14,137 nt of DNA from Halieaceae bacterium. Lineage in GTDB: Bacteria > Pseudomonadota > Gammaproteobacteria > Pseudomonadales > Halieaceae. Below are positions 1 through 6,690 of this stretch, in pieces (the stretch's first letter is position 1; every line of letters starts with the position of its first letter). The position numbers were made by a program, and so were the translations under genes. The stretch lies in NCBI GenBank assembly GCA_011523115.1, contig WTHO01000044.1, forward strand, positions 1 through 14,137, written 5' to 3'. The notes under the pieces were generated by a model that was not told the origin of the DNA, searched no databases, and worked only from the letters and a program-made list of their open reading frames with translations.

Positions 1-653
1 TCCCAGAGGTCGAGATCCTCGGGTGTGTCGATGTCCGTCACGTAATGGGGGTTGTCCGTCTGCCACTCCAGTAGCCAGTCCGGCCGTTGGTGGCGCCAGG
101 CGCCGCTGCCAAAGTCGCCCGCGCCCTGCTCTATTCGCAGCGCGATACGCCGACTGAACAGCACGGGGTTACCCGGGCGCGCGCCGACCATTGGGCCAAC
201 GAACTCAATCCCCACATCGGCGTGTTTGTATGCACCGATCAGAGCGATCAGATCCTGCCGCGTCAGCGCTGGCATATCGACAGGCAGCACCATGATGGCG
301 TCAAGCGCTGGCGAGAGACCCGCAACACCGAGGCGCAGAGAATCCGCCTGAGCGTGTCTCTCCACCGGTTGCACGACCTCAATAGGTTGCTTGTCGTCAA
401 ACAACGGCCGCGCCAGGGCCAATAGTGGTGACAGCTCCGAGCGATAGTGCCCTGTCACCACCACCACTTCATCGACGCCGACTTCGCTCAACACGCGAAG
501 AGCGCGGAGCAGCAGCGGTTCACCGTCGATTTCAATCAACCCTTTTGCGCGGCCACCCAGCCGCGCGCCCTCCCCTGCAGCGAGGACGACAGCGCCGATT
601 CGCAGTCGTCCACTCTTACAGTCGCCGGGTTCGCAGCAGGCATCATCCGTCAC
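1..653 (-). CDS. MobA/MocA-like nucleotidyltransferase (3' end off the window)
   Basis: This is the N-terminal 217 codons of a GT-A-fold nucleotidyltransferase of the MobA-like (NTP_transf_3) family, which moves a nucleotide onto molybdopterin or a sugar phosphate. The nucleotide-binding loop LAAGEGARLGGRAKGL covers residues 24-39, and K37 sits where MobA has its catalytic lysine. VLPVDMPAL (122-130) carries D126, the likely metal-binding aspartate, and DIDTPEDLD (207-215) is the usual C-terminal motif. The KGL signature resembles MobA, whereas LAAG and GNPVLF (161-166) resemble MocA, the CTP:molybdopterin cytidylyltransferase, so the donor nucleotide and substrate are open. I chose the GTG at 653 because the frame stays open up to it and GAGG lies just upstream on the minus strand. 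The N-terminus has three cysteines (C6, C7, C12) ahead of the fold, which is unusual. The 115 bases between it and aceF show no clear promoter. Little of the domain should be missing. Confidence 0.85.
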   Translation of the reverse strand, partial: MTDDACCEPGDCKSGRLRIGAVVLAAGEGARLGGRAKGLIEIDGEPLLLRALRVLSEVGVDEVVVVTGHYRSELSPLLALARPLFDDKQPIEVVQPVERHAQADSLRLGVAGLSPALDAIMVLPVDMPALTRQDLIALIGAYKHADVGIEFVGPMVGARPGNPVLFSRRIALRIEQGAGDFGSGAWRHQRPDWLLEWQTDNPHYVTDIDTPEDLDLW

Positions 654-768
654 GGTCTTGCCTCAATCATCTCATCACCACCTATTTGGCCCACGCTGGG
701 TAGCGAGTCCGTTTGCACGAAACAGCTTGTCCTGCCCGCCACGGCACAAAACTGGCGCGGTGATCGCG

Positions 769-2469
769 TCACATCACCATGCGTTTTACGTCGCCCAGAA
801 GACTGGTGAGCTCGGTCAGGAAGCGCCCGCCATCTCCGCCGTTCACAACGCGATGATCATAAGAGAGTGCGAGGGGTAACAGCGTGTGGGGTCGAAAGAC
901 CTCGCCATCCCACACCGGCTGAACCGCCGCACGCCCTACCCCAAGGATAGCGACCTCCGGGGCATTGATAATCGGCGTGAACCCCCTGCCACCGATGGCA
1001 CCCAGACTGCTCACCGTGAACACTCCGCCCTGCATATCATCGGGCTTAAGCTGTTTATTTCGGGCGCGTTCTGCCACAGCCGCCACCTCTGCTGCCAGCT
1101 CCCAAATCGACTTTTTATCCACGTCGCGGATCACCGGCACAACCAGACCGGCGGGCGTGTCCACTGCCATGCCAATGTGGCAGTAATGCTTCATCACCAG
1201 TGTGTCGCCGTCATCTGCGAGGGAAGATTTGAGCTTGGGGTGGTCGCGCAGGGCAACGGCACAGGCTTTGAAAATAAACGGCAGCGGCGTCAAGCGAACA
1301 CCGCGATCCGCCGCCTCGGTTTTCAGCTCGCTGCGAAAGCGCTCCATATCACTGATGTCAGCATCGTCAAATTGTGTGACGTGGGGTACGTTGAGCCAGG
1401 AGCGCACCATGTTGGTGGCGGTGACCTTGTCGATTCGGGTGCGCGCAACGCGCTCAACTGCACCATAGCGCGCAAAGTCCTGTTCCGGAATGGCGGGCAA
1501 ACCCGCACCCGCCGCGGCAGCGCTGTCGCTCAGCGCGCCCGCCACGTATTGCTGCAAATCCTCTTTGAGAATTCGCCCCCGGGAGCCGGTGCCACGCACC
1601 TTGCTCAACGATACGCCGAACTCGCGTGCCAGCTTGCGCACCGCAGGCCCGGCATAAACCTGATTAGAACCGGAATGCTGTGGGGGTGCCGCATCGGCTG
1701 GGCTGGACCGGGACGCCATGGGAGTGGAGAGAGTCTCCGCCTCTGCAGGCGAATCATCCCCCGCCCCGGACTGACTCACGGCGCGATCCGCGGCAGTCGC
1801 ATCAAGCTGCTGGGTAGCCGGTGCCTCGGTGGTCCCGCTCACCTCGAGCCGTGCAATCACGGTTCCCTCTGTTACCGTGGTGCCCGTGTCGGTCAGCCAG
1901 GCCGCGAGAATGCCGGTGGCTGGCGAGGGCACTTCCATCGACGCTTTATCTGACTCCAGCAACACCAGCGAGTCGCCCTCCTCGACCCTTGCGCCCACCG
2001 CAACTAAAAGCTCTACCAGATCCGCACCCTCGTCGCTTCCCAAGTCGGGAATCATGACGTCGATCGACGTCACCTCGTTCGTTGTGTCGGAAGTTGACGT
2101 TTGCGTGCTAGCGGTCTGCTCCTCATTTGATGCAGCGGTCGTCGCCGTTGCGCCGCTCTGGAGATCATCGACTGGCGCCGGCGACAGAGCATCTTCACCG
2201 CCTGCGGTATCGTCGCTGGCTGTTGATTCGGGGGCGGCCTCGAGTAGCAGGATTACATCACCCTCGGAAACCGTATCGCCCACCGCCACCCGAAGCTCCG
2301 TCACCACACCGGCTTGGGGTGCGGGTATTTCCATCGAAGCCTTGTCTGACTCGACGACGATCAGGCTCTGCTCCGCCTCAATGGTATCGCCCGGCGCGAC
2401 CAAAACCTCGACGATTTCGGCCCCCTCGGCGCCGCCGATATCTGGAATTTTAATCGGTGCTACTGCCAT
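769..2469 (-). CDS. aceF: Pyruvate dehydrogenase E2, dihydrolipoyl acetyltransferase
   Basis: AceF is the core of the cytoplasmic pyruvate dehydrogenase complex. It passes the acetyl group made by E1 to CoA through swinging lipoyl arms. Two lipoyl domains are visible, residues about 3-76 and 136-209, each with the lipoylation motif ESDKASME (K43 and K175). A peripheral-subunit binding domain follows at about 271-309, then the catalytic domain at about 330-566. The active-site motif is DHRVVNG (538-544) with H539 and N543. Asparagine in place of the E. coli aspartate is known in Azotobacter and Pseudomonas E2p, so it is not a defect. The linkers (about 77-135 and 210-270) are rich in Ser, Thr, Asp and Ala rather than the classic Ala-Pro. 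At 566 residues with two lipoyl domains it matches the pseudomonad form more than the three-domain E. coli form. The ATG follows a good GGAGA ribosome binding site, 21 bases after the aceE stop, so the two are co-transcribed. Confidence 0.97.
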   Translation of the reverse strand: MAVAPIKIPDIGGAEGAEIVEVLVAPGDTIEAEQSLIVVESDKASMEIPAPQAGVVTELRVAVGDTVSEGDVILLLEAAPESTASDDTAGGEDALSPAPVDDLQSGATATTAASNEEQTASTQTSTSDTTNEVTSIDVMIPDLGSDEGADLVELLVAVGARVEEGDSLVLLESDKASMEVPSPATGILAAWLTDTGTTVTEGTVIARLEVSGTTEAPATQQLDATAADRAVSQSGAGDDSPAEAETLSTPMASRSSPADAAPPQHSGSNQVYAGPAVRKLAREFGVSLSKVRGTGSRGRILKEDLQQYVAGALSDSAAAAGAGLPAIPEQDFARYGAVERVARTRIDKVTATNMVRSWLNVPHVTQFDDADISDMERFRSELKTEAADRGVRLTPLPFIFKACAVALRDHPKLKSSLADDGDTLVMKHYCHIGMAVDTPAGLVVPVIRDVDKKSIWELAAEVAAVAERARNKQLKPDDMQGGVFTVSSLGAIGGRGFTPIINAPEVAILGVGRAAVQPVWDGEVFRPHTLLPLALSYDHRVVNGGDGGRFLTELTSLLGDVKRMVM

Positions 2470-2490
2470 GTCCTGTCTCCTACCTGACGC

Positions 2491-5139
2491 TCACACGCGC
2501 ATTGGGTTGGGTTTACTGGCATTGATGCCCAGGGTAGACAGCGCCTGCTCGACAACTGCTAGCTCCAGATCACCCTGATCGGCCAGCGCCCTCAGCGCGG
2601 CAAACGCAATGTGTTCCCGACTCACCTCAAAGTGCTGCCGCAGTTGCTGCCGGGTGTCGCTCCGTCCGAATCCATCTGTGCCCAACACGACGAAGGAACC
2701 CGGGACGAATTCACGCAGCTGATCCGTGTGCGCTTTCTGATAATCAGTCGCGGCGACAAACGGACCCTTCTTTCCAGAGAGTTGTTGCGTGAGGTAGGGC
2801 ACTTTCTCTGTCTCTCCGGGATGCAAACGGTTCCAGCGAACGACGTCATTACCCTCTCGTGCCAGCTCATTCACGCTGGTGAGGCTCCAGACGTCAGCAG
2901 CAACCCCGAACTCGCTCAGCAGAAGATCTGCGGCAGCCTCAACCTCCCGCAGGATGGCACCCGCACCCAGCAACTGAACCACGGGTCCTGATGCCTGTTG
3001 ACTTGATCGAAGTCGATAAATGCCCCGGACAATGCCCTCTTCAACGCCATCGGGCATGTCCGGATGCACATAGTTCTCGTTCATTGTGGTGATGTAGTAG
3101 AAGCAGTTCTCCCCCTCTTCGAACATACGCCGCATGCCGTCCTGAATAATGACCGCCAGCTCATAGGCATAAGCCGGGTCGTAGCTCAGGCAATTGGGAA
3201 TAGTTGCCGCGATCAGGTGGCTGTGACCATCCTGATGCTGGAGTCCTTCGCCGTTCAAAGTCGTGCGGCCAGCAGTCGCCCCAATCAAAAAACCTCTCGC
3301 CTGACTGTCACCCGCCGCCCAGGCCAGATCACCAATGCGCTGGAAACCGAACATGGAGTAGAAAATATAAAACGGCACCATCGGGAAATCCGAGACGCTG
3401 TAGGAAGTGGCCGCTGCGAGCCAGGCGGCAAACGCGCCGGCCTCGTTGATGCCCTCCTCAAGAATTTGACCCGTCTCAGCCTCCTTGTAATACAGAATCC
3501 CGCCTGAATCGTGCGGGGTATAGCGCTGGCCAACGGACGAGTAGATCCCCATTTGGCGGAACATGCCCTCCATGCCAAAAGTGCGTGCCTCGTCCGGTAC
3601 GATAGGTACGACCCGGTCCCCAAAATGCTTGTCTTTGAGCAGCGTCGACAGAATCCTGACAAATGCCATAGTGGTGCTGATCTGGCGCTTGCCAGAAGTC
3701 TTTAGCTGACCCCCAAAGGCGCTTCGTGGGGGCGCAGGCAAGGCCTGAGACTGGGCGCGGCGCGCGGGAATGCTCCCCCCAAGCTCAGCGCGGCGCTCAC
3801 GCATGTAGCGCATTTCAGGGCTGTCCTCCGGGGGACGATAAAAGGGCACCCGCTTCAAATCCTTGTCGCTGATCGGCACGCCAAATCGATCCCGAAAGGC
3901 CTGCAGACTTTTAAGATCGAGCTTCTTGAGAGAATGGGTTTCGTTACTGGCTTCTCCCGCTTCACTGGTGCCATATCCCTTGACCGTCATGGCCAGAATG
4001 ACGGTGGGTCGCTCCACCTCCTCACAGGCTGCCGCGTAGGCCGCGTAGACCTTATAGGGGTCATGACCGCCGCGATTGAGGTACATGATGTCCTCATCGC
4101 TCAAATCCTTCACCAACTCGAGGGTTTCCGGATATTTGCCAAAGAAATGTTCGCGGGTATAGGCGCCCCCATTGAATTTGCAGTTCTGAAGCTCGCCATC
4201 ACAGACTTCGTCCATGATTTTCTGCAACAGCCCGCTCTGATCGCGCTCAATCAATGGATCCCATTTGCGCCCCCACACCACTTTGATGACGTGCCAGCCC
4301 GCTCCTCTGAACACGCCCTCCAGCTCCTGAATGATTTTGCCATTACCCCTGACAGGACCATCAAGGCGCTGCAAATTGCAGTTGATGACAAAGTGCAAGT
4401 TCCCGAGGCGCTCCCGACCTGCCAACGCAATCGCACCCAGTGACTCGGGCTCGTCGCACTCGCCGTCTCCGAGGAAGCACCAGATTTTGCGGTCACGATG
4501 ATCTACGAGTCCCCGCTTACTCTGATATTTCATGACGTGGGCCTGATAAATCGCCTGTATCGGTCCAAGCCCCATCGAAACAGTTGGAAACTGCCAGTAG
4601 TCAGGCATTAGCCAGGGATGCGGGTAAGAGGACAGCCCCTGCCCACCCACTTCGCGACGAAAGTTTTCGAGTTGCGCCTCGCTAATCACGCCCTCGAGAT
4701 AGGATCGCGCATACATACCGGGCGCGCTGTGCCCCTGGTAATACACCAAATCGCCGGGGTGGCCATTGGCAGTGCCTCGAAAAAAGTGATTCATCCCGAC
4801 GTCGTAGAGCGTCGCGCTCGATGAGAAGCTTGAGATATGTCCGCCGAGTCCGTCCTCGTTATCGTTGGCGCGCATCACCATCGCCATCGCGTTCCATCGC
4901 ACTAGGGACCGGATACGCCGCTCCATAAACAGATCGCCCGGCATGGACCGCTCATCCTGCGGCGAGATGGTGTTGCGAAACGGTGTCGTAATGGCGCTGG
5001 GCAGCGGGACGCGGGCGCCTTGCGCGTGCTCCGAGAGGTGCCTGAGTAGCTGGCTGGTGGCTGCGGGACCGTTCACCCTCAGTACCGAATCCAGCGACTC
5101 TGTCCATTCCTCAACTTCAGTGGCTTCCAACTGACTCAC
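2491..5139 (-). CDS. aceE: Pyruvate dehydrogenase E1 component, homodimeric type
   Basis: AceE uses thiamine diphosphate to decarboxylate pyruvate and reductively acetylate the lipoyl arm of AceF. Its 882 residues match the single-chain alpha2-type E1 of gammaproteobacteria (887 in E. coli). The ThDP-binding motif runs from GDGE (224-227) to NCNLQRLDG (253-261). Histidines equivalent to E. coli H106, H142 and H407 are at H101 (GGHISSF), H137 (GHSAPG) and H402 (NETHSL). The SYPHPWLMPD and PTVSMGLGP stretches are also typical. The start codon is GTG, chosen because a strong AAGGGGGG ribosome binding site sits a few bases upstream and the N-terminus matches the family. It is the first gene of aceE-aceF, and no lpd (E3) follows, so E3 must be encoded elsewhere. 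The 370-base upstream gap carries palindromes and a candidate promoter, described separately, that probably control this operon. Confidence 0.98.
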   Translation of the reverse strand: MSQLEATEVEEWTESLDSVLRVNGPAATSQLLRHLSEHAQGARVPLPSAITTPFRNTISPQDERSMPGDLFMERRIRSLVRWNAMAMVMRANDNEDGLGGHISSFSSSATLYDVGMNHFFRGTANGHPGDLVYYQGHSAPGMYARSYLEGVISEAQLENFRREVGGQGLSSYPHPWLMPDYWQFPTVSMGLGPIQAIYQAHVMKYQSKRGLVDHRDRKIWCFLGDGECDEPESLGAIALAGRERLGNLHFVINCNLQRLDGPVRGNGKIIQELEGVFRGAGWHVIKVVWGRKWDPLIERDQSGLLQKIMDEVCDGELQNCKFNGGAYTREHFFGKYPETLELVKDLSDEDIMYLNRGGHDPYKVYAAYAAACEEVERPTVILAMTVKGYGTSEAGEASNETHSLKKLDLKSLQAFRDRFGVPISDKDLKRVPFYRPPEDSPEMRYMRERRAELGGSIPARRAQSQALPAPPRSAFGGQLKTSGKRQISTTMAFVRILSTLLKDKHFGDRVVPIVPDEARTFGMEGMFRQMGIYSSVGQRYTPHDSGGILYYKEAETGQILEEGINEAGAFAAWLAAATSYSVSDFPMVPFYIFYSMFGFQRIGDLAWAAGDSQARGFLIGATAGRTTLNGEGLQHQDGHSHLIAATIPNCLSYDPAYAYELAVIIQDGMRRMFEEGENCFYYITTMNENYVHPDMPDGVEEGIVRGIYRLRSSQQASGPVVQLLGAGAILREVEAAADLLLSEFGVAADVWSLTSVNELAREGNDVVRWNRLHPGETEKVPYLTQQLSGKKGPFVAATDYQKAHTDQLREFVPGSFVVLGTDGFGRSDTRQQLRQHFEVSREHIAFAALRALADQGDLELAVVEQALSTLGINASKPNPMRV

Positions 5140-5223
5140 AAACCCCCCTTAATCGCGCTTCGCCCCAAGTCTTGTTTGCGAATGCATGAGACAAGCGATT
5201 AGTAACTGCCCAAGAAGCTATAA

Positions 5224-5240
5224 AGTTCTATAACGGAACT
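5224..5240. promoter_or_regulatory. Operator-like palindrome 1 upstream of aceE
   Basis: The plus strand reads AGTTCTATAACGGAACT: half-sites AGTTC and GAACT separated by seven bases. On the minus strand it overlaps the candidate aceE -10 box and the expected transcription start, the classic position for a repressor. It matches palindrome 2 (5297-5313) at 15 of 17 positions when one copy is reversed. It does not resemble the E. coli PdhR site (ATTGGTnnnACCAAT), and I cannot name the regulator. Confidence 0.55.
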
Positions 5241-5266
5241 ATTAGCTCACGTCATTCTGGCGTCAA
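5238..5266 (-). promoter_or_regulatory. Candidate sigma-70 promoter for aceE-aceF
   Basis: On the minus strand TTGACG (5266-5261; five of six bases match the -35 consensus) is followed by a 17-base spacer and AATAGT (5243-5238; four of six match the -10 consensus). Transcription would start near 5231, giving a leader of about 90 bases before the aceE GTG. The -10 box overlaps palindrome 1. The call comes from pattern matching by eye. Confidence 0.4.
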
Positions 5267-5296
5267 CATATCAATTTCGTAGAGATCATGTAATAT

Positions 5297-5313
5297 AGTT
5301 CTTTTATAGAACT
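5297..5313. promoter_or_regulatory. Operator-like palindrome 2 upstream of aceE
   Basis: The plus strand reads AGTTCTTTTATAGAACT, a perfect palindrome with six-base arms (AGTTCT and AGAACT) around five bases. It lies about 30 bases upstream of the candidate aceE -35 box. Its centre is 73 bases from the centre of palindrome 1, close to seven turns of B-DNA. Six T residues follow at 5316-5321, so it could in principle form a terminator on the plus strand, but no plus-strand gene lies upstream and the stem is AT-rich. An operator is the better reading. Confidence 0.5.
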
Positions 5314-5347
5314 CATTTTTTCTGGATGAAATGGGACGAATAGAGGC

Positions 5348-5362
5348 CAAAAAGCGCCGCTT
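5348..5362 (-). terminator. Weak intrinsic-terminator-like hairpin downstream of lldD
   Basis: On the minus strand AAGC-GGC-GCTT is followed directly by a T-run, about 150 bases after the lldD stop. The stem is only four base pairs, although flanking GGC and GGCC could extend it imperfectly. It is the best terminator candidate for the tusA-perM-M16-lldD unit, but it is weak and readthrough into aceE is possible. Confidence 0.25.
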
Positions 5363-5423
5363 GCCAACGGTGTCCCTGTCGTGGGGCGAAACGCTGCGAT
5401 GGGCGTAAGTGCTGAAGCCGAAC

Positions 5424-5466
5424 GCTTAGGCTGAAGTCGAGACTTGGAGCTTAGGCTGAAGTCGAG
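5424..5466. repeat. 18-base direct repeat, two copies 25 bases apart
   Basis: GCTTAGGCTGAAGTCGAG occurs at 5424-5441 and again, identically, at 5449-5466, with seven bases between. A degenerate relative, GCTGAAGCCGAAC, lies just to the left at 5411-5423. The unit is noncoding as far as I can tell and sits in the 3' flank of lldD. It could be a small local duplication or part of a dispersed intergenic repeat family. Confidence 0.85.
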
Positions 5467-5509
5467 CCGGGGAAGAGTCCCGCCGTGAGACAACACCGTG
5501 TTAGCGCTG

Positions 5510-6658
5510 TTAGCGATACCGCAGGTTGTGTCGGCCCAAATCAGCCAGCGAGCGAGCGCCCATGAGCTTCATGTCTCGCAATAGCTCGGCTTGCAGGTTA
5601 GTCAGCGCTTGCTTAACGCCTTGCTCCCCCGCCGCCGCCAGCGCATAGAGGTACCAACGACCTCCGGAGCACGCCTTTGCCCCGACTGACAGCGCTTTGA
5701 GTACGTGAGTGCCCCGCTGGATGCCGCCGTCACAGATCACGTCAATCTGATGGCCGACCGCATCTACGATTTCGGCCAGCTGATCGAAAGGCGCTCGGCT
5801 CCCATCTAGCTGTCGGCCTCCGTGGTTGGACACCATAATCGCGTCAGCGCCAATATCGACTGCTCTCTGGGCATCTTCCACCGACATGATGCCCTTCAGG
5901 CAAAAGGCCTTGCCCCACCGCCGCCGGACTTCCGCGGCGGCGTCCCAGTCCATGGACTGATCCAGCATCGTTGAAAAATAGTCAGACACAGAAATACTGA
6001 TGTTCGACCCCTCTGCCACATGATCCTTCAGATTGGAGAGTTGAAAAGGGTCACGGAGTAGATAATTGAGGGTCCAGCTAGGATGTGTGGCGAAGCTCAG
6101 TAGGCTCGAGGGTGTAAGCTTGGGCGGCGAAGTAAAGCCCGTCCATAGATCTCGCTCCCGATTACCGCCCACAATGGTGTCCACTGTGAGCGCCAGGGCG
6201 TCAAACCCCGCATCCAAGCAGCGATCGATCATGCTCCAGGTCAATGCCTTGTCTTTGTGGTAGTAGAGCTGAAAAATCTTCGGCGTGCGGATTGTCGCGG
6301 CGATTTCCTCAATTCCCACGGTGGCCAGACTGGAGATGCCAAACAGGGTGTTGAATGCCTCTGCTGCTCGGCCAACCGCCCGCTCGCCCTCATGATGAAA
6401 CAACCGCTGCAGTGCCGTGGGAGACAGAAACAGGGGTAAATCAATAGGGATACCCATCACCGTGGTCGAGAGATCGACCTCCTCAACCCCTGCCAGCACG
6501 TTGGGCACGAGATCACAGCATTCATAAGCTTCAGTATTGCGCCGGTAGGTGACTTCATCATCAGCCGCACCGTCGATGTAATGGAAAATCGGGCCAGGCA
6601 AACGCGACTTTGCCAGCCGGCGAAATTGTTGGGTGTTGTAACAGTCAGCCAAATTCAT
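5510..6658 (-). CDS. lldD: FMN-dependent alpha-hydroxy-acid dehydrogenase, probably L-lactate dehydrogenase
   Basis: This 382-residue protein belongs to the FMN-dependent alpha-hydroxy-acid dehydrogenase family (LldD, flavocytochrome b2, glycolate oxidase), which oxidises L-2-hydroxy acids such as lactate to 2-keto acids. SNHGGRQLDG (277-286) carries the catalytic base H279 and substrate-binding R282. K255 (CLKGIM), D160 (LTVD) and Y132 (FQLYY) fit the other active-site positions, and HYIDGAADD (26-34) is the usual N-terminal signature. The usual FMN-binding GRPxLYAL stretch reads GGRWYLYAL (332-340), an uncommon variant. L-lactate is favoured because the gene precedes aceE-aceF, which would consume the pyruvate, but mandelate or glycolate cannot be excluded. 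The ATG is 32 bases after the M16 protease stop, with only a weak GGGCGG ribosome binding site, so it is probably the last gene of that unit. A second in-frame TAA lies nine bases after the first, within a short duplication. Confidence 0.82.
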   Translation of the reverse strand: MNLADCYNTQQFRRLAKSRLPGPIFHYIDGAADDEVTYRRNTEAYECCDLVPNVLAGVEEVDLSTTVMGIPIDLPLFLSPTALQRLFHHEGERAVGRAAEAFNTLFGISSLATVGIEEIAATIRTPKIFQLYYHKDKALTWSMIDRCLDAGFDALALTVDTIVGGNRERDLWTGFTSPPKLTPSSLLSFATHPSWTLNYLLRDPFQLSNLKDHVAEGSNISISVSDYFSTMLDQSMDWDAAAEVRRRWGKAFCLKGIMSVEDAQRAVDIGADAIMVSNHGGRQLDGSRAPFDQLAEIVDAVGHQIDVICDGGIQRGTHVLKALSVGAKACSGGRWYLYALAAAGEQGVKQALTNLQAELLRDMKLMGARSLADLGRHNLRYR

Positions 6659-6690
6659 ACTGTGCCGCCCAGCCAGCGCCCATGCACGAT

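Larger units (their letters stand above)
5140..5509. other. Intergenic region upstream of aceE, downstream of lldD
   Basis: This 370-base gap separates the lldD stop from the aceE start, both on the minus strand. The half nearer aceE (about 5200-5330) is markedly AT-rich against a GC-rich background and holds two palindromes and a candidate promoter. The half nearer lldD is GC-rich and holds a hairpin with a T-run and a duplicated 18-base unit. A 77-codon open frame on the minus strand (5263-5496) crosses the repeats. Its translation is repetitive and matches no family I know, so I do not call it a gene. Confidence 0.8.

Noticed and set aside
747..768. Hairpin CGCG-ATCAC-CGCG just after the aceF stop, with a short T-run, as a terminator
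   Set aside because: The stem is only four base pairs and the T-run is four bases, eight bases or so beyond the stem, which is too weak to call.
886..1953. A 355-codon open frame on the plus strand opposite aceF
   Set aside because: It is the complement of a clearly conserved gene in GC-rich DNA, with no recognisable domain or ribosome binding site.
2411..2460. AceF N543 in place of the usual aspartate as a sign of inactivity
   Set aside because: The base range points to the aceF gene generally; asparagine at this site is the known form in Azotobacter and Pseudomonas E2p, so the enzyme is expected to be active.
5424..5466. The 18-base repeats as a minimal CRISPR array
   Set aside because: There are only two exact copies, the unit is too short and the spacer is seven bases; there are no cas genes nearby.
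5263..5496. A 77-codon open frame on the minus strand in the lldD-aceE gap
   Set aside because: It crosses the 18-base repeats, its translation is low in complexity and matches no family I know, and it overlaps palindrome 2 and part of the candidate aceE promoter region.
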